Shown here: positions 1-13,289 of the stretch, piece by piece | Layout of the letters: the number at the start of each line of letters is the position of its first letter | Position numbering within the stretch: the first letter of the stretch is position 1 | DNA from: Prosopocoilus inquinatus | Taxonomy: Eukaryota > Arthropoda > Insecta > Coleoptera > Lucanidae | Reading direction: 5' to 3' | Assembly: GCA_036172665.1 (NCBI GenBank) | Contig: CM069873.1 | Span: 35,578,001-35,642,000 of the forward strand | Length of the DNA stretch: 64,000 nucleotides | The notes under the pieces: generated by a model | The model's input: only the letters and a program-made list of their open reading frames with translations | Database searches by the model: none | What the model was told of the DNA's origin: nothing | Translations under genes and position numbers: made by a program

Positions 1-149
1 GCAGCAGGAGCTGGAAATAGTTTTAAACGAAACAACACGTATTAGCGTTGTTCCTGTGATGTATCTAATCGATCCTTACTCATCTATCATGTTATTTGAC
101 GTTTGGATGGACTATAGTAACTCTGATGTGAGATACAAAGTTCTCGGAC
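1..149 (+). repeat. Representative satellite monomer (first copy)
   Basis: This is a reference unit for describing the others. In order it holds the gcagcag start (1-7), an A/T-rich ttttaaac block (21-28) that is ttttgaac or ttttaatc in other families, a dyad (31-52), a nearly constant segment (about 51-78) with ATCGAT at 68-73, and a variable segment (79-95) that is catctatcatg here. Next come the TTTGGATGG or TTTCGATGG switch (102-110), a second conserved segment (about 118-134), and a variable tail (135-147). Stop codons in two forward phases and all three reverse phases, plus a length that shifts frame by 2 per copy, rule out coding. The unit length is close to the 147 bp wrapped on a nucleosome core. 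Confidence 0.95.
31..52. other. Dyad AACAAC-N10-GTTGTT, recurring in nearly every monomer
   Basis: Six-base inverted arms (31-36 and 47-52) flank a 10-base centre, and the same arrangement recurs at this place in nearly every monomer. In copies with centre acgcattagc, the inner GC and GC can also pair, giving an 8-bp stem with a 2-base bulge and an ATTA loop. Copies with acgtattagc or acgcattacc keep only the outer six pairs fully. A few copies break an arm, for example aacaaaacg at about 320. Short dyads are common in centromeric satellites of several lineages; any function here is inference. Confidence 0.7.
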
Positions 150-399
150 GCAGCAGAAGCTGGAAATAGTTTTAATCGAAACAACACGCATTACCGTTGT
201 TCCTGTGATGTATCTAATCGATCCTTACTCATCTATCATGTTATTTGACGTTTGGATGGACTCCAGTAACTCTGATGTGAGATACAAAGTTCTCGGACGC
301 AGCAGAAGCTGGAAATAGTTTTGAACGAAACAAAACGTATTAGCGTTGTTCCTGTGATGTATCTAATTGATCCTTACTTATCTACTATGTTATTTGACG

Positions 400-416
400 T
401 TTCGATGGACTCTAGT
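400..416 (+). other. CENP-B-box-like site, example of the TTCG form
   Basis: The 17 bases from 400 fit nTTCGnnnnAnnCnnGn. That is 7 of the 9 essential positions of the mammalian CENP-B box (nTTCGnnnnAnnCGGGn). The two inner G positions of the final CGGG do not match. About half the monomers carry TTCG at this place and the rest carry TTGG, which breaks the box. The match is partial and may be chance. No CENP-B homologue can be inferred from this window. Confidence 0.3.
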
Positions 417-1789
417 AACTCTGATGTGAGATACGAAATTTTCGATCGTAGCAGAATCTGGAAATAGTTTTAAATGAAACAACACGCATTAGCGTTGTTC
501 CTGTGATGTATCTAATCGATCCTTACTCATCTATCATGTTATTTGACGTTTGGATTCGACTCCAGTAACTCTGATGTGAGATACAAAGTTCTCGGACGCA
601 GCAGAAGCTGGAAATAGTTTTGAACGAAACAACACCTATTAGCGTTGTTCCTGTGATGTATCTAATCGATCCTTACTCATCTATCATGTTATTTGACGTT
701 TGGATGGACTCCAGTAACTCTGATGTGAGATACAAAGTTTTCGGACGCAGTAGAAGCTGGAAATAGTTTTAAACGAAGCAACACGCATTACCGTTGTTCC
801 TGTGATGTATCTAATCGATCCTTACTCATCTATCATGTTATTTGGCGTTTCGATGGACTCCAGTAAGTCTAATGTGAGATACGAAATTTTCGGGCGCAGC
901 AGAAGCTGGAAATAGTTTTAAACGAAACAACACTCATTAGCGTTGTTCCTGTGATGTATCTAATCGATCCTTACTCATCTGTCATGTTATTTGACGTTTC
1001 GATGGACTCCAGTAACTCTAATGTGAGATACGAAATTTTCGGACGCAGCAGAAGCTGGAAATAGTTTTAAACGAAACACCACGCATTAGCGTTGTTCCTG
1101 TGATGTATCTAATCGATCCTTACTCATCTATCATGTTATTTGACGTTTCGATGGACTCTAGTAACTCTGATGTGAGATACGAATTTTTTGGACGCAGCAG
1201 AAGCTGGAAATAGTTTTGAACGAAACAACACCTATTAGCGTTGTTCCTGTGATGTATCTAATCGATCCTTACTCATCTATCATGTTATTTGACGTTTGGA
1301 TGGACTCCAGTAACTCTGATGTGAGATACAAAGTTTTCGGACGCAGTAGAAGCTGGAAATAGTTTTAAACGAAACAACACGCATTACCGTTGTTCCTGTG
1401 ATGTATCTAATCGATCCTTACTCATCTATCATGTTATTTGGCGTTTCGATGGACTCTAGTAACTCTGATGTGAGATACGAAGTTTTTGGACGCAGCAGAA
1501 GCTGGAAATAGTTTTAAACGAAACAACACGCATTAGCGTTGTTCCTGTGATGTATCTAATCGATCCTTACTCATCTATCATGTTATTTGAAGTTTGGATG
1601 GACTCTAGTAACTCTGATGTGAGATACGAAGTTTTTGGACGCAGCAGGAGCTGGAAATAGTTTTAAACGAAACAACACGCATTAGCGTTTTTCCTGTGAT
1701 GTATCTAATCGATCCTTATTTATCTATCATGTTATTTGACGTTTCGATGGACTCTAGTAACTCTGATGTAAGATACGAAGTTTTTGGAC

Positions 1790-3578
1790 GCAGCAGGAGC
1801 TGGAAATAGTTTTAAACGAAACAACACGTATTAGCGTTGTTCCTGTGATGTATCTAATCGATCCTTACTCATCTATCATGTTATTTGACGTTTGGATGGA
1901 CTATAGTAACTCTGATGTGAGATACAAAGTTCTCGGACGCAGCAGAAGCTGGAAATAGTTTTAATCGAAACAACACGCATTACCGTTGTTCCTGTGATGT
2001 ATCTAATCGATCCTTACTCATCTATCATGTTATTTGACGTTTGGATGGACTCCAGTAACTCTGATGTGAGATACAAAGTTCTCGGACGCAGCAGAAGCTG
2101 GAAATAGTTTTGAACGAAACAAAACGTATTAGCGTTGTTCCTGTGATGTATCTAATTGATCCTTACTTATCTACTATGTTATTTGACGTTTCGATGGACT
2201 CTAGTAACTCTGATGTGAGATACGAAATTTTCGATCGTAGCAGAATCTGGAAATAGTTTTAAATGAAACAACACGCATTAGCGTTGTTCCTGTGATGTAT
2301 CTAATCGATCCTTACTCATCTATCATGTTATTTGACGTTTGGATTCGACTCCAGTAACTCTGATGTGAGATACAAAGTTCTCGGACGCAGCAGAAGCTGG
2401 AAATAGTTTTGAACGAAACAACACCTATTAGCGTTGTTCCTGTGATGTATCTAATCGATCCTTACTCATCTATCATGTTATTTGACGTTTGGATGGACTC
2501 CAGTAACTCTGATGTGAGATACAAAGTTTTCGGACGCAGTAGAAGCTGGAAATAGTTTTAAACGAAGCAACACGCATTACCGTTGTTCCTGTGATGTATC
2601 TAATCGATCCTTACTCATCTATCATGTTATTTGGCGTTTCGATGGACTCCAGTAAGTCTAATGTGAGATACGAAATTTTCGGGCGCAGCAGAAGCTGGAA
2701 ATAGTTTTAAACGAAACAACACTCATTAGCGTTGTTCCTGTGATGTATCTAATCGATCCTTACTCATCTGTCATGTTATTTGACGTTTCGATGGACTCCA
2801 GTAACTCTAATGTGAGATACGAAATTTTCGGACGCAGCAGAAGCTGGAAATAGTTTTAAACGAAACACCACGCATTAGCGTTGTTCCTGTGATGTATCTA
2901 ATCGATCCTTACTCATCTATCATGTTATTTGACGTTTCGATGGACTCTAGTAACTCTGATGTGAGATACGAATTTTTTGGACGCAGCAGAAGCTGGAAAT
3001 AGTTTTGAACGAAACAACACCTATTAGCGTTGTTCCTGTGATGTATCTAATCGATCCTTACTCATCTATCATGTTATTTGACGTTTGGATGGACTCCAGT
3101 AACTCTGATGTGAGATACAAAGTTTTCGGACGCAGTAGAAGCTGGAAATAGTTTTAAACGAAACAACACGCATTACCGTTGTTCCTGTGATGTATCTAAT
3201 CGATCCTTACTCATCTATCATGTTATTTGGCGTTTCGATGGACTCTAGTAACTCTGATGTGAGATACGAAGTTTTTGGACGCAGCAGAAGCTGGAAATAG
3301 TTTTAAACGAAACAACACGCATTAGCGTTGTTCCTGTGATGTATCTAATCGATCCTTACTCATCTATCATGTTATTTGAAGTTTGGATGGACTCTAGTAA
3401 CTCTGATGTGAGATACGAAGTTTTTGGACGCAGCAGGAGCTGGAAATAGTTTTAAACGAAACAACACGCATTAGCGTTTTTCCTGTGATGTATCTAATCG
3501 ATCCTTATTTATCTATCATGTTATTTGACGTTTCGATGGACTCTAGTAACTCTGATGTAAGATACGAAGTTTTTGGAC
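1790..3578 (+). repeat. 12-monomer HOR unit, copy 2 (1789 bp)
   Basis: This repeats 1-1789 in full. I compared all the diagnostic sites, including the one-base insertion (about 2343), catctgtcatg (about 2770), gaattttttgg (about 2972) and gatgtaagatac (about 3555), and found no difference. The match breaks in the next monomer, where ttcgatggactctag replaces ttggatggactatag. The near-perfect identity implies a very recent tandem duplication, or possibly an assembly duplication. Confidence 0.92.
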
Positions 3579-6500
3579 GCAGCAGGAGCTGGAAATAGTT
3601 TTAAACGAAACAACACGTATTAGCGTTGTTCCTGTGATGTATCTAATCGATCCTTACTCATCTATCATGTTATTTGACGTTTCGATGGACTCTAGTAACT
3701 CTGATGTGAGATACGAAGTTTTTGGACGCAGCAGGAGCTGGAAATAGTTTTAAACGAAACAACACGTATTAGCGTTGTTCCTGTGATGTATCTAATCGAT
3801 CCTTACTCATCTATCATGTTACTTGACGTTTGGATGGACTCCAGTAACTCTGATGTGAGATACAAAGTTCTCGGACGCAGCAGAAGCTGGAAATAGTTTT
3901 GAACGAAACAACACGTATTAGCGTTGTTATTGTGATGTATCTAATCGATCCTTACTTATCTATCATGTTATTTGACGTTTGGATGGACTCCAGTAACTCT
4001 GATGTGAGATACAAAGTTCTCGGACGCAGCAGAAGCTGGAAATAGTTTTGAACGAAACAAAACGTATTAGCGTTGTTCCTGTGATGTATCTAATCGATCC
4101 TTACTTATCTACTATGTTATTTGACGTTTCGATGGACTCTAGTAACTCTGATGTGAGATACGAAATTTTCGATCGTAGCAGAATCGGGAAATAGTTTTAA
4201 ATGAAACAACACGCATTAGCGTTGTTCCTGTGATGTATCTAATCGATCCTTACTCATCTATCATGTTATTTGACGTTTGGATGGACTCCAGTAACTCTGA
4301 TGTGAGATACAAAGTTCTCGGACGCAGCAGAAGCTGGAAATAGTTTTGAACGAAACAACACGTATTAGCGTTGTTCCTGTGATGTATCTAATCGATCCTT
4401 ACTTATCTACTTTGTTATTTGACGTTTCGATGGACTCCAGTAACTGATGTGAGAGACGAAATTTTCGAACGCAGCAGAATCTGGAAATAGTTTTAAATGA
4501 AACAACACGCATTAGCGTTGTTCCTGTGATGTATCTAATCGATCCTTACTCATCTATAATGTTATTTGACGTTTCGATGGACTCTAGTAACTCTGATGTG
4601 AGATACGAAGTTTTTGGACGCAGCATTAGCTGGAAATAGTTTTAAACGAAACAACACGTATTAGCGTTGTTCCTGTGATGTATCTAATCGATCCTTACTC
4701 ATCTATCATGTTATTTGACGTTTGGATGGACTATAGTAACTCTGATGTGAGATACAAAGTTCTCGGACGCAGCAGAAGCTGGAAATAGTTTTAATCGAAA
4801 CAACACGCATTACCGTTGTTCCTGTGATGTATCTAATCGATCCTTACTCATCTATCATGTTATTTGACGTTTGGATGGACTCCAGTAACTCTGATGTGAG
4901 ATACAAAGTTCTCGGACGCAGCAGAAGCTGGAAATAGTTTTGAACGAAACAAAACGTATTAGCGTTGTTCCTGTGATGTATCTAATTGATCCTTACTTAT
5001 CTACTATGTTATTTGACGTTTCGATGGACTCTAGTAACTCTGATGTGAGATACGAAATTTTCGATCGTAGCAGAATCTGGAAATAGTTTTAAATGAAACA
5101 ACACGCATTAGCGTTGTTCCTGTGATGTATCTAATCGATCCTTACTCATCTATCATGTTATTTGACGTTTCGATGGACTCTAGTAACTCTGATGTGAGAT
5201 ACGAATTTTTTGGACGCAGCAGAAGCTGGAAATAGTTTTGAACGAAACAACACCTATTAGCGTTGTTCCTGTGATGTATCTAATCGATCCTTACTCATCT
5301 ATCATGTTATTTGACGTTTGGATGGACTCCAGTAACTCTGATGTGAGATACAAAGTTCTCGGACGCAGCAGAAGCTGGAAATAGTTTTGAACGAAACAAA
5401 ACGTATTAGCGTTGTTCCTGTGATGTATCTAATTGATCCTTACTTATCTACTATGTTATTTGACGTTTCGATGGACTCTAGTAACTCTGATGTGAGATAC
5501 GAAATTTTCGATCGTAGCAGAATCTGGAAATAGTTTTAAATGAAACAACACGCATTAGCGTTGTTCCTGTGATGTATCTAATCGATCCTTACTCATCTAT
5601 CATGTTATTTGACGTTTGGATTCGACTCCAGTAACTCTGATGTGAGATACAAAGTTCTCGGACGCAGCAGAAGCTGGAAATAGTTTTGAACGAAACAACA
5701 CCTATTAGCGTTGTTCCTGTGATGTATCTAATCGATCCTTACTCATCTATCATGTTATTTGACGTTTGGATGGACTCCAGTAACTCTGATGTGAGATACA
5801 AAGTTTTCGGACGCAGTAGAAGCTGGAAATAGTTTTAAACGAAGCAACACGCATTACCGTTGTTCCTGTGATGTATCTAATCGATCCTTACTCATCTATC
5901 ATGTTATTTGACGTTTCGATGGACTCTAGTAACTCTGATGTGAGATACGAATTTTTTGGACGCAGCAGGAGCTGGAAATAGTTTTAAACGAAACAATACG
6001 TATTAGCGTTGTTCCTGTGATGTATCTAATCGATCCTTACTCATCTATCATGTTACTTGACGTTTGGATGGACTCCAGTAACTCTGATGTGAGATACAAA
6101 GTTCTCGGACGCAGCAGAAGCTGGAAATAGTTTTGAACGAAACAACACGTATTAGCGTTGTTATTGTGATGTATCTAATCGATCCTTACTTATCTATCAT
6201 GTTATTTGACGTTTGGATGGACTCCAGTAACTCTGATGTGAGATACAAAATTTTCGGACGCAGCAGAAGCTGGAAATAGTTTTAAACGAAACAACACGTA
6301 TTAGCGTTGTTCCTGTGATGTATCTAATCGATCCTTACTCATCTATCATGTTATTTGACGTTTGGATGGACTCCAGTAACTCTGATGTGAGATACAATGT
6401 TCTCGGACGCAGCAGAAGCTGGAAATAGTTTTGAACGAAACAACACGTATTAGCGTTGTTCCTGTGATGTATCTAATCGATTCTTACTCATCTATCATGT

Positions 6501-7499
6501 TATTTGACGTTTGGATGGACTCCAGTAACTCTGATGTGAGATACAAAGTTCTCGGACGCAGCAGAAGCTGGAAATAGTTTTGAACGAAACAACACGTATT
6601 AGCGTTGTTCCTGTGATGTATCTAATCGATCCTTACTCATCTATCATGTTATTTGACGTTTGGATGGACTATAGTAACTCTGATGTGAGATACAAAGTTC
6701 TCGGACGCAGCAGAAGCTGGAAATAGTTTTAATCGAAACAACACGCATTACCGTTGTTCCTGTGATGTATCTAATCGATCCTTACTCATCTATCATGTTA
6801 TTTGACGTTTGGATGGACTCCAGTAACTCTGATGTGAGATACAAAGTTCTCGGACGCAGCAGAAGCTGGAAATAGTTTTGAACGAAACAAAACGTATTAG
6901 CGTTGTTCCTGTGATGTATCTAATTGATCCTTACTTATCTACTATGTTATTTGACGTTTCGATGGACTCTAGTAACTCTGATGTGAGATACGAAATTTTC
7001 GATCGTAGCAGAATCTGGAAATAGTTTTAAATGAAACAACACGCATTAGCGTTGTTCCTGTGATGTATCTAATCGATCCTTACTCATCTATCATGTTATT
7101 TGACGTTTGGATGGACTCCAGTAACTCTGATGTGAGATACAAAGTTCTCGGACGCAGCAGAAGCTGGAAATAGTTTTGAACGAAACAACACCTATTAGCG
7201 TTGTTCCTGTGATGTATCTAATCGATCCTTACTCATCTATCATGTTATTTGACGTTTGGATGGACTCTAGTAACTCTGATGTGAGATACAAAGTTTTCGG
7301 ACGCAGTAGAAGCTGGAAATAGTTTTAAACGAAACAACACGCATTACCGTTGTTCCTGTGATGTATCTAATCGATCCTTACTCATCTATCATGTTATTTG
7401 GCGTTTCGATGGACTCCAGTAAGTCTAATGTGAGATACGAAATTTTCGGGCGCAGCAGAAGCTGGAAATAGTTTTAAACGAAACAACACTCATTAGCGT
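3579..7499 (+). repeat. Satellite block with reshuffled monomer order
   Basis: About 26 monomers come from the same families as 1-3578 but in broken order. Partial 12-mer strings restart with ggactatag at about 4730 and 6666, and each is cut off by a jump to another family. The gcattagctgg start at about 4619 is a private variant. The first copy of the 2-bp deletion form taactgatg appears at about 4441. There is no gene or non-satellite sequence in this stretch. Confidence 0.85.
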
Positions 7500-9287
7500 T
7501 GTTCCTGTGATGTATCTAATCGATCCTTACTCATCTATCATGTTATTTGACGTTTGGATGGACTATAGTAACTCTGATGTGAGATACAAAGTTCTCGGAC
7601 GCAGCAGAAGCTGGAAATAGTTTTAATCGAAACAACACGCATTACCGTTGTTCCTGTGATGTATCTAATCGATCCTTACTCATCTATCATGTTATTTGAC
7701 GTTTGGATGGACTCCAGTAACTCTGATGTGAGATACAAAGTTCTCGGACGCAGCAGAAGCTGGAAATAGTTTTGAACGAAACAAAACGTATTAGCGTTGT
7801 TCCTGTGATGTATCTAATTGATCCTTACTTATCTACTATGTTATTTGACGTTTCGATGGACTCTAGTAACTCTGATGTGAGATACGAAATTTTCGATCGT
7901 AGCAGAATCTGGAAATAGTTTTAAATGAAACAACACGCATTAGCGTTGTTCCTGTGATGTATCTAATCGATCCTTACTCATCTATCATGTTATTTGACGT
8001 TTGGATGGACTCCAGTAACTCTGATGTGAGATACAAAGTTCTCGGACGCAGCAGAAGCTGGAAATAGTTTTGAACGAAACAACACCTATTAGCGTTGTTC
8101 CTGTGATGTATCTAATCGATCCTTACTCATCTATCATGTTATTTGACGTTTGGATGGACTCCAGTAACTCTGATGTGAGATACAAAGTTTTCGGACGCAG
8201 TAGAAGCTGGAAATAGTTTTAAACGAAACAACACGCATTACCGTTGTTCCTGTGATGTATCTAATCGATCCTTACTCATCTATCATGTTATTTGGCGTTT
8301 CGATGGACTCCAGTAAGTCTAATGTGAGATACGAAATTTTCGGGCGCAGCAGAAGCTGGAAATAGTTTTAAACGAAACAACACTCATTAGCGTTGTTCCT
8401 GTGATGTATCTAATCGATCCTTACTCATCTATCATGTTATTTGACGTTTCGATGGACTCCAGTAACTCTAATGTGAGATACGAAATTTTCGGACGCAGCA
8501 GAAGCTGGAAATAGTTTTAAACGAAACACCACGCATTAGCGTTGTTCCTGTGATGTATCTAATCGATCCTTACTCATCTATCATGTTATTTGACGTTTCG
8601 ATGGACTCTAGTAACTCTGATGTGAGATACGAATTTTTTGGACGCAGCAGGAGCTGGAAATAGTTTTAAACGAAACAACACGTATTAGCGTTGTTCCTGT
8701 GATGTATCTAATCGATCCTTACTCATCTATCATGTTACTTGACGTTTGGATGGACTCCAGTAACTCTGATGTGAGATACAAAGTTCTCGGACGCAGCAGA
8801 AGCTGGAAATAGTTTTGAACGAAACAACACGTATTAGCGTTGTTCCTGTGATGTATCTAATCGATCCTTACTTATCTATCATGTTATTTGACGTTTGGAT
8901 GGACTCCAGTAACTCTGATGTGAGATACAAAATTTTCGGACGCAGCAGAAGCTGGAAATAGTTTTAAACGAAACAACACGTATTAGCGTTGTTCCTGTGA
9001 TGTATCTAATCGATCCTTACTCATCTATCATGTTATTTGACGTTTGGATGGACTCCAGTAACTCTGATGTGAGATACAATGTTCTCGGACGCAGCAGAAG
9101 CTGGAAATAGTTTTGAACGAAACAACACGTATTAGCGTTGTTCCTGTGATGTATCTAATCGATTCTTACTCATCTATCATGTTATTTGACGTTTGGATGG
9201 ACTCCAGTAACTCTGATGTGAGATACAAAGTTCTCGGACGCAGCAGAAGCTGGAAATAGTTTTGAACGAAACAACACGTATTAGCGT
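7500..9287 (+). repeat. 12-monomer HOR unit (1788 bp), copy 1
   Basis: This unit runs ggactatag (7560), tttaatcg, aacaaaacg, gatcgtagc, cctattag, gcagtagaagc, taagtctaatg, cgaaacacc, gaattttttgg, then gttacttgacg and the cgattctt variant (9160). The next copy starts 1788 bp on. It lacks the one-base insertion of the 1-3578 unit and ends with different monomers, so it is a relative of that HOR and not a copy. The left edge is approximate (within about 50 bp) and is set by where the match to copy 2 fails. Confidence 0.85.
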
Positions 9288-11104
9288 TGTTCCTGTGATG
9301 TATCTAATCGATCCTTACTCATCTATCATGTTATTTGACGTTTGGATGGACTATAGTAACTCTGATGTGAGATACAAAGTTCTCGGACGCAGCAGAAGCT
9401 GGAAATAGTTTTAATCGAAACAACACGCATTACCGTTGTTCCTGTGATGTATCTAATCGATCCTTACTCATCTATCATGTTATTTGACGTTTGGATGGAC
9501 TCCAGTAACTCTGATGTGAGATACAAAGTTCTCGGACGCAGCAGAAGCTGGAAATAGTTTTGAACGAAACAAAACGTATTAGCGTTGTTCCTGTGATGTA
9601 TCTAATTGATCCTTACTTATCTACTATGTTATTTGACGTTTCGATGGACTCTAGTAACTCTGATGTGAGATACGAAATTTTCGATCGTAGCAGAATCTGG
9701 AAATAGTTTTAAATGAAACAACACGCATTAGCGTTGTTCCTGTGATGTATCTAATCGATCCTTACTCATCTATCATGTTATTTGACGTTTGGATGGACTC
9801 CAGTAACTCTGATGTGAGATACAAAGTTCTCGGACGCAGCAGAAGCTGGAAATAGTTTTGAACGAAACAACACCTATTAGCGTTGTTCCTGTGATGTATC
9901 TAATCGATCCTTACTCATCTATCATGTTATTTGACGTTTGGATGGACTCCAGTAACTCTGATGTGAGATACAAAGTTTTCGGACGCAGTAGAAGCTGGAA
10001 ATAGTTTTAAACGAAACAACACGCATTACCGTTGTTCCTGTGATGTATCTAATCGATCCTTACTCATCTATCATGTTATTTGGCGTTTCGATGGACTCCA
10101 GTAAGTCTAATGTGAGATACGAAATTTTCGGGCGCAGCAGAAGCTGGAAATAGTTTTAAACGAAACAACACTCATTAGCGTTGTTCCTGTGATGTATCTA
10201 ATCGATCCTTACTCATCTATCATGTTATTTGACGTTTCGATGGACTCCAGTAACTCTAATGTGAGATACGAAATTTTCGGACGCAGCAGAAGCTGGAAAT
10301 AGTTTTAAACGAAACACCACGCATTAGCGTTGTTCCTGTGATGTATCTAATCGATCCTTACTCATCTATCATGTTATTTGACGTTTCGATGGACTCTAGT
10401 AACTCTGATGTGAGATACGAATTTTTTGGACGCAGCAGGAGCTGGAAATAGTTTTAAACGAAACAACACGTATTAGCGTTGTTCCTGTGATGTATCTAAT
10501 CGATCCTTACTCATCTATCATGTTACTTGACGTTTGGATGGACTCCAGTAACTCTGATGTGAGATACAAAGTTCTCGGACGCAGCAGAAGCTGGAAATAG
10601 TTTTGAACGAAACAACACGTATTAGCGTTGTTCCTGTGATGTATCTAATCGATCCTTACTTATCTATCATGTTATTTGACGTTTGGATGGACTCCAGTAA
10701 CTCTGATGTGAGATACAAAATTTTCGGACGCAGCAGAAGCTGGAAATAGTTTTAAACGAAACAACACGTATTAGCGTTGTTCCTGTGATGTATCTAATCG
10801 ATCCTTACTCATCTATCATGTTATTTGACGTTTGGATGGACTCCAGTAACTCTGATGTGAGATACAAAGTTCTCGGACGCAGCAGAAGCTGGAAATAGTT
10901 TTGAACGAAACAACACGTATTAGCGTTGTTCCTGTGATGTATTTAATCGATTCTTACTCATCTATCATGTTATTTGACGTTTGGATGGACTCCAGTAACT
11001 CTGATGTGAGATACAAAGTTCTCGGACGCAGCAGAAGCTGGAAATAGTTTTGAACGAAACAACACGTATTAGCGTTGTTCCTGTGATGTATCTAATCGAT
11101 CCTT
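9288..11104 (+). repeat. 12-monomer HOR unit (1788 bp), copy 2
   Basis: It follows 7500-9287 at an offset of exactly 12 x 149: ggactatag 7560 to 9348, cgattctt 9160 to 10948. I noted few differences, for example gatacaatg at about 9075 against gatacaaag in copy 2, and atttaatcg at about 10941. The match ends near 11104, where catctatcatg gives way to ttatctactatg. The interval includes a short run-on past one full unit. Confidence 0.85.
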
Positions 11105-13289
11105 ACTTATCTACTATGTTATTTGACGTTTCGACGGACTCCAGTAACTCTGATGTGAGAGACGAAATTTTCGAACGCAGCAGAATCTGGAAATAGTTTT
11201 AAATGAAACAACACGCATTAGCGTTGTTCCTGTGATGTATCTAATCGATCCTTACTCATCTATAATGTTATTTGACGTTTCGATGGACTCTAGTAACTCT
11301 GATGTGAGATACGAAGTTTTTGGACGCAGCAGGAGCTGGAAATAGTTTTAAACGAAACAACACGTATTAGCGTTGTTCCTGTGATGTATCTAATCGATCC
11401 TTACTCATCTATCATGTTATTTGACGTTTGGATGGACTATAGTAACTCTGATGTGAGATACAAAGTTCTCGGACGCAGCAGAAGCTGGAAATAGTTTTAA
11501 ACGAAACAACACGTATTAGCGTTGTTCCTGTGATGTATCTAATCGATCCTTGTTTATCTATCATGTTATTTGACGTTTCCATGGACTCTAGTAATTCTGA
11601 TGTGACATACGAAGTTTTTGGGCGCAGCAGGAGCTGGAAATAGTTTTAAAAGAAGCAACACGTATTAGCGTTGGTCCTGTGATGTATCTAATCGATCCTT
11701 ACTTAGCTACTATGTTATTTGACGTTTCTATGGACTCCGGTAACTCTAATGTGAGATACGAAATTTTCGGACGCAGCAGAAGCTGGAAATAGTTTTAAAC
11801 GAAACAACACGTATTAGCGTTGTTACTGTGATGTATCTAATCGATCCTTACTCATCTATCATGTTATTTGACGTTTGGATGGACTCTAGTAACTCTGATG
11901 TGAGATACAAAGTTCTCGGACGCAGCAGAAGCTGGAAATAGTTTTGAAGGAAACAACACGTATTAACGTTGTTCCTGTGATGTATCTAATCGATCCTTAC
12001 TTATCTATCATGTTATTTGACGTTTGGATGGACTCCAGTAACTCTGATGTGAGATACAAAGTTTTCGGACGCAGCATAAGCTGGAGATAGTTTTAAACGA
12101 AACAACACGCATTAGCGTTGTTCCTGTGATGTATCTAATCGATCCTTATTCATCTATCATGTTATTTGGCGTTTCGATGGACTCCAGTAACTCTGATGTG
12201 AGATACAAAGTTTTCGGACGCAGCAGAAGCTGGAAATAGTTTTAAACGAAACAACACGCATTACCGTTGTTCCTGTGATGTATCTAATCGATCCTTACTC
12301 ATCTATCATGTTATTTGGCGTTTCGATGGACTCCAGTAACTCTGATGTGAGATACAAAGTTCTCGGACGCAGCAGGAGCTGGAAATAGTTTTAAACGAAA
12401 CAACACGTATTAGCGTTGTTCCTGTGATGTATCTAATCGATCCTTGTTTATCTATCATGTTATTTGACGTTTTCATGGACTCTAGTAATTCTGATGTGAC
12501 ATACGAAGTTTTTGGGCGCAGCAGGAGCTGGAAATAGTTTTAAAAGAAGCAACACGTATTAGCGTTGGTCCTGTGATGTATCTAATCGATCCTTACTTAG
12601 CTACTATGTTATTTGACGTTTCGATGGACTCCAGTAACTCTAATGTGAGATACGAAATTTTCGGACGCAGCAGAAGGTGGAAATAGTTTTAAACGAAACA
12701 ACACGTATTAGCGTTGTTCCTGTGATGTATCTAATCGATCCTTACTCATCTATCATGTTATTTGGCGTCTCGATGGACTCCAGTAACTCTGATGTGAGAT
12801 AAAAAGTTTTCGGACGCAGCAGAAGCTGGAGATAGTTTTAAACGAAACAACACGCATTAGCGTTGTTCCTGTGATGTATCTAATCGATCCTTATTCATCT
12901 ATCATGTTATTTGGCGTTTCGATGGACTCCAGTAACTCTGATGAGAGATACAAAGTTTTCGGACGCAGCAGAAGCTGGAAATAGTTTTAAACGAAACAAC
13001 ACGCATTACCGTTGTTCCTGTGATGTATCTAATCGATCCTTACTCATCTATCATGTTATTTGACGTTTCGATGGACTCTAGTAACTCTGATGTGAGATAC
13101 GAAGTTTTTGGACGCAGCAGGAGCTGGAAATAGTTTTAAACGAAACAACACGTATTAGCGTTGTTCCTGTGATGTATCTAATCGATCCTTACTCATCTAT
13201 CATGTTATTTGACGTTTGGATGGACTCCAGTAACTCTGATGTGAGATACAATGTTCTCGGACGCAGCAGATGCTGGAAATAGTTTTGAA
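11105..13289 (+). repeat. Mixed satellite block between two HOR duplications
   Basis: About 15 monomers. Two related strings begin with ccttgtttatc (about 11549 and 12443) followed by the ttaaaagaagc and gttggtcctg variants. These private changes mark a local duplication of a few monomers. The ttgaagg/attaacg monomer at about 11946 recurs near 26693, 28330 and 29377, linking this block to later ones. There is no non-satellite sequence. Confidence 0.8.

Larger units (their letters stand above)
1..1789 (+). repeat. 12-monomer HOR unit, copy 1 (1789 bp)
   Basis: Twelve different monomers form one unit: 12 x 149 plus one extra base in the fourth monomer, where ggattcgact (about 553) replaces ggatggact. 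Diagnostic variants in order include ggactatag (110), tttaatcg (172), aacaaaacg (329), gatcgtagc (444), cctattag, gcagtagaagc, taagtctaatg, catctgtcatg, cgaaacacc, gaattttttgg, ttgaagtttgg and gcgtttttcc. Every one recurs in the same order 1789 bp downstream. Six of the 12 monomers carry the TTCG form of the box-like site. Confidence 0.92.
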
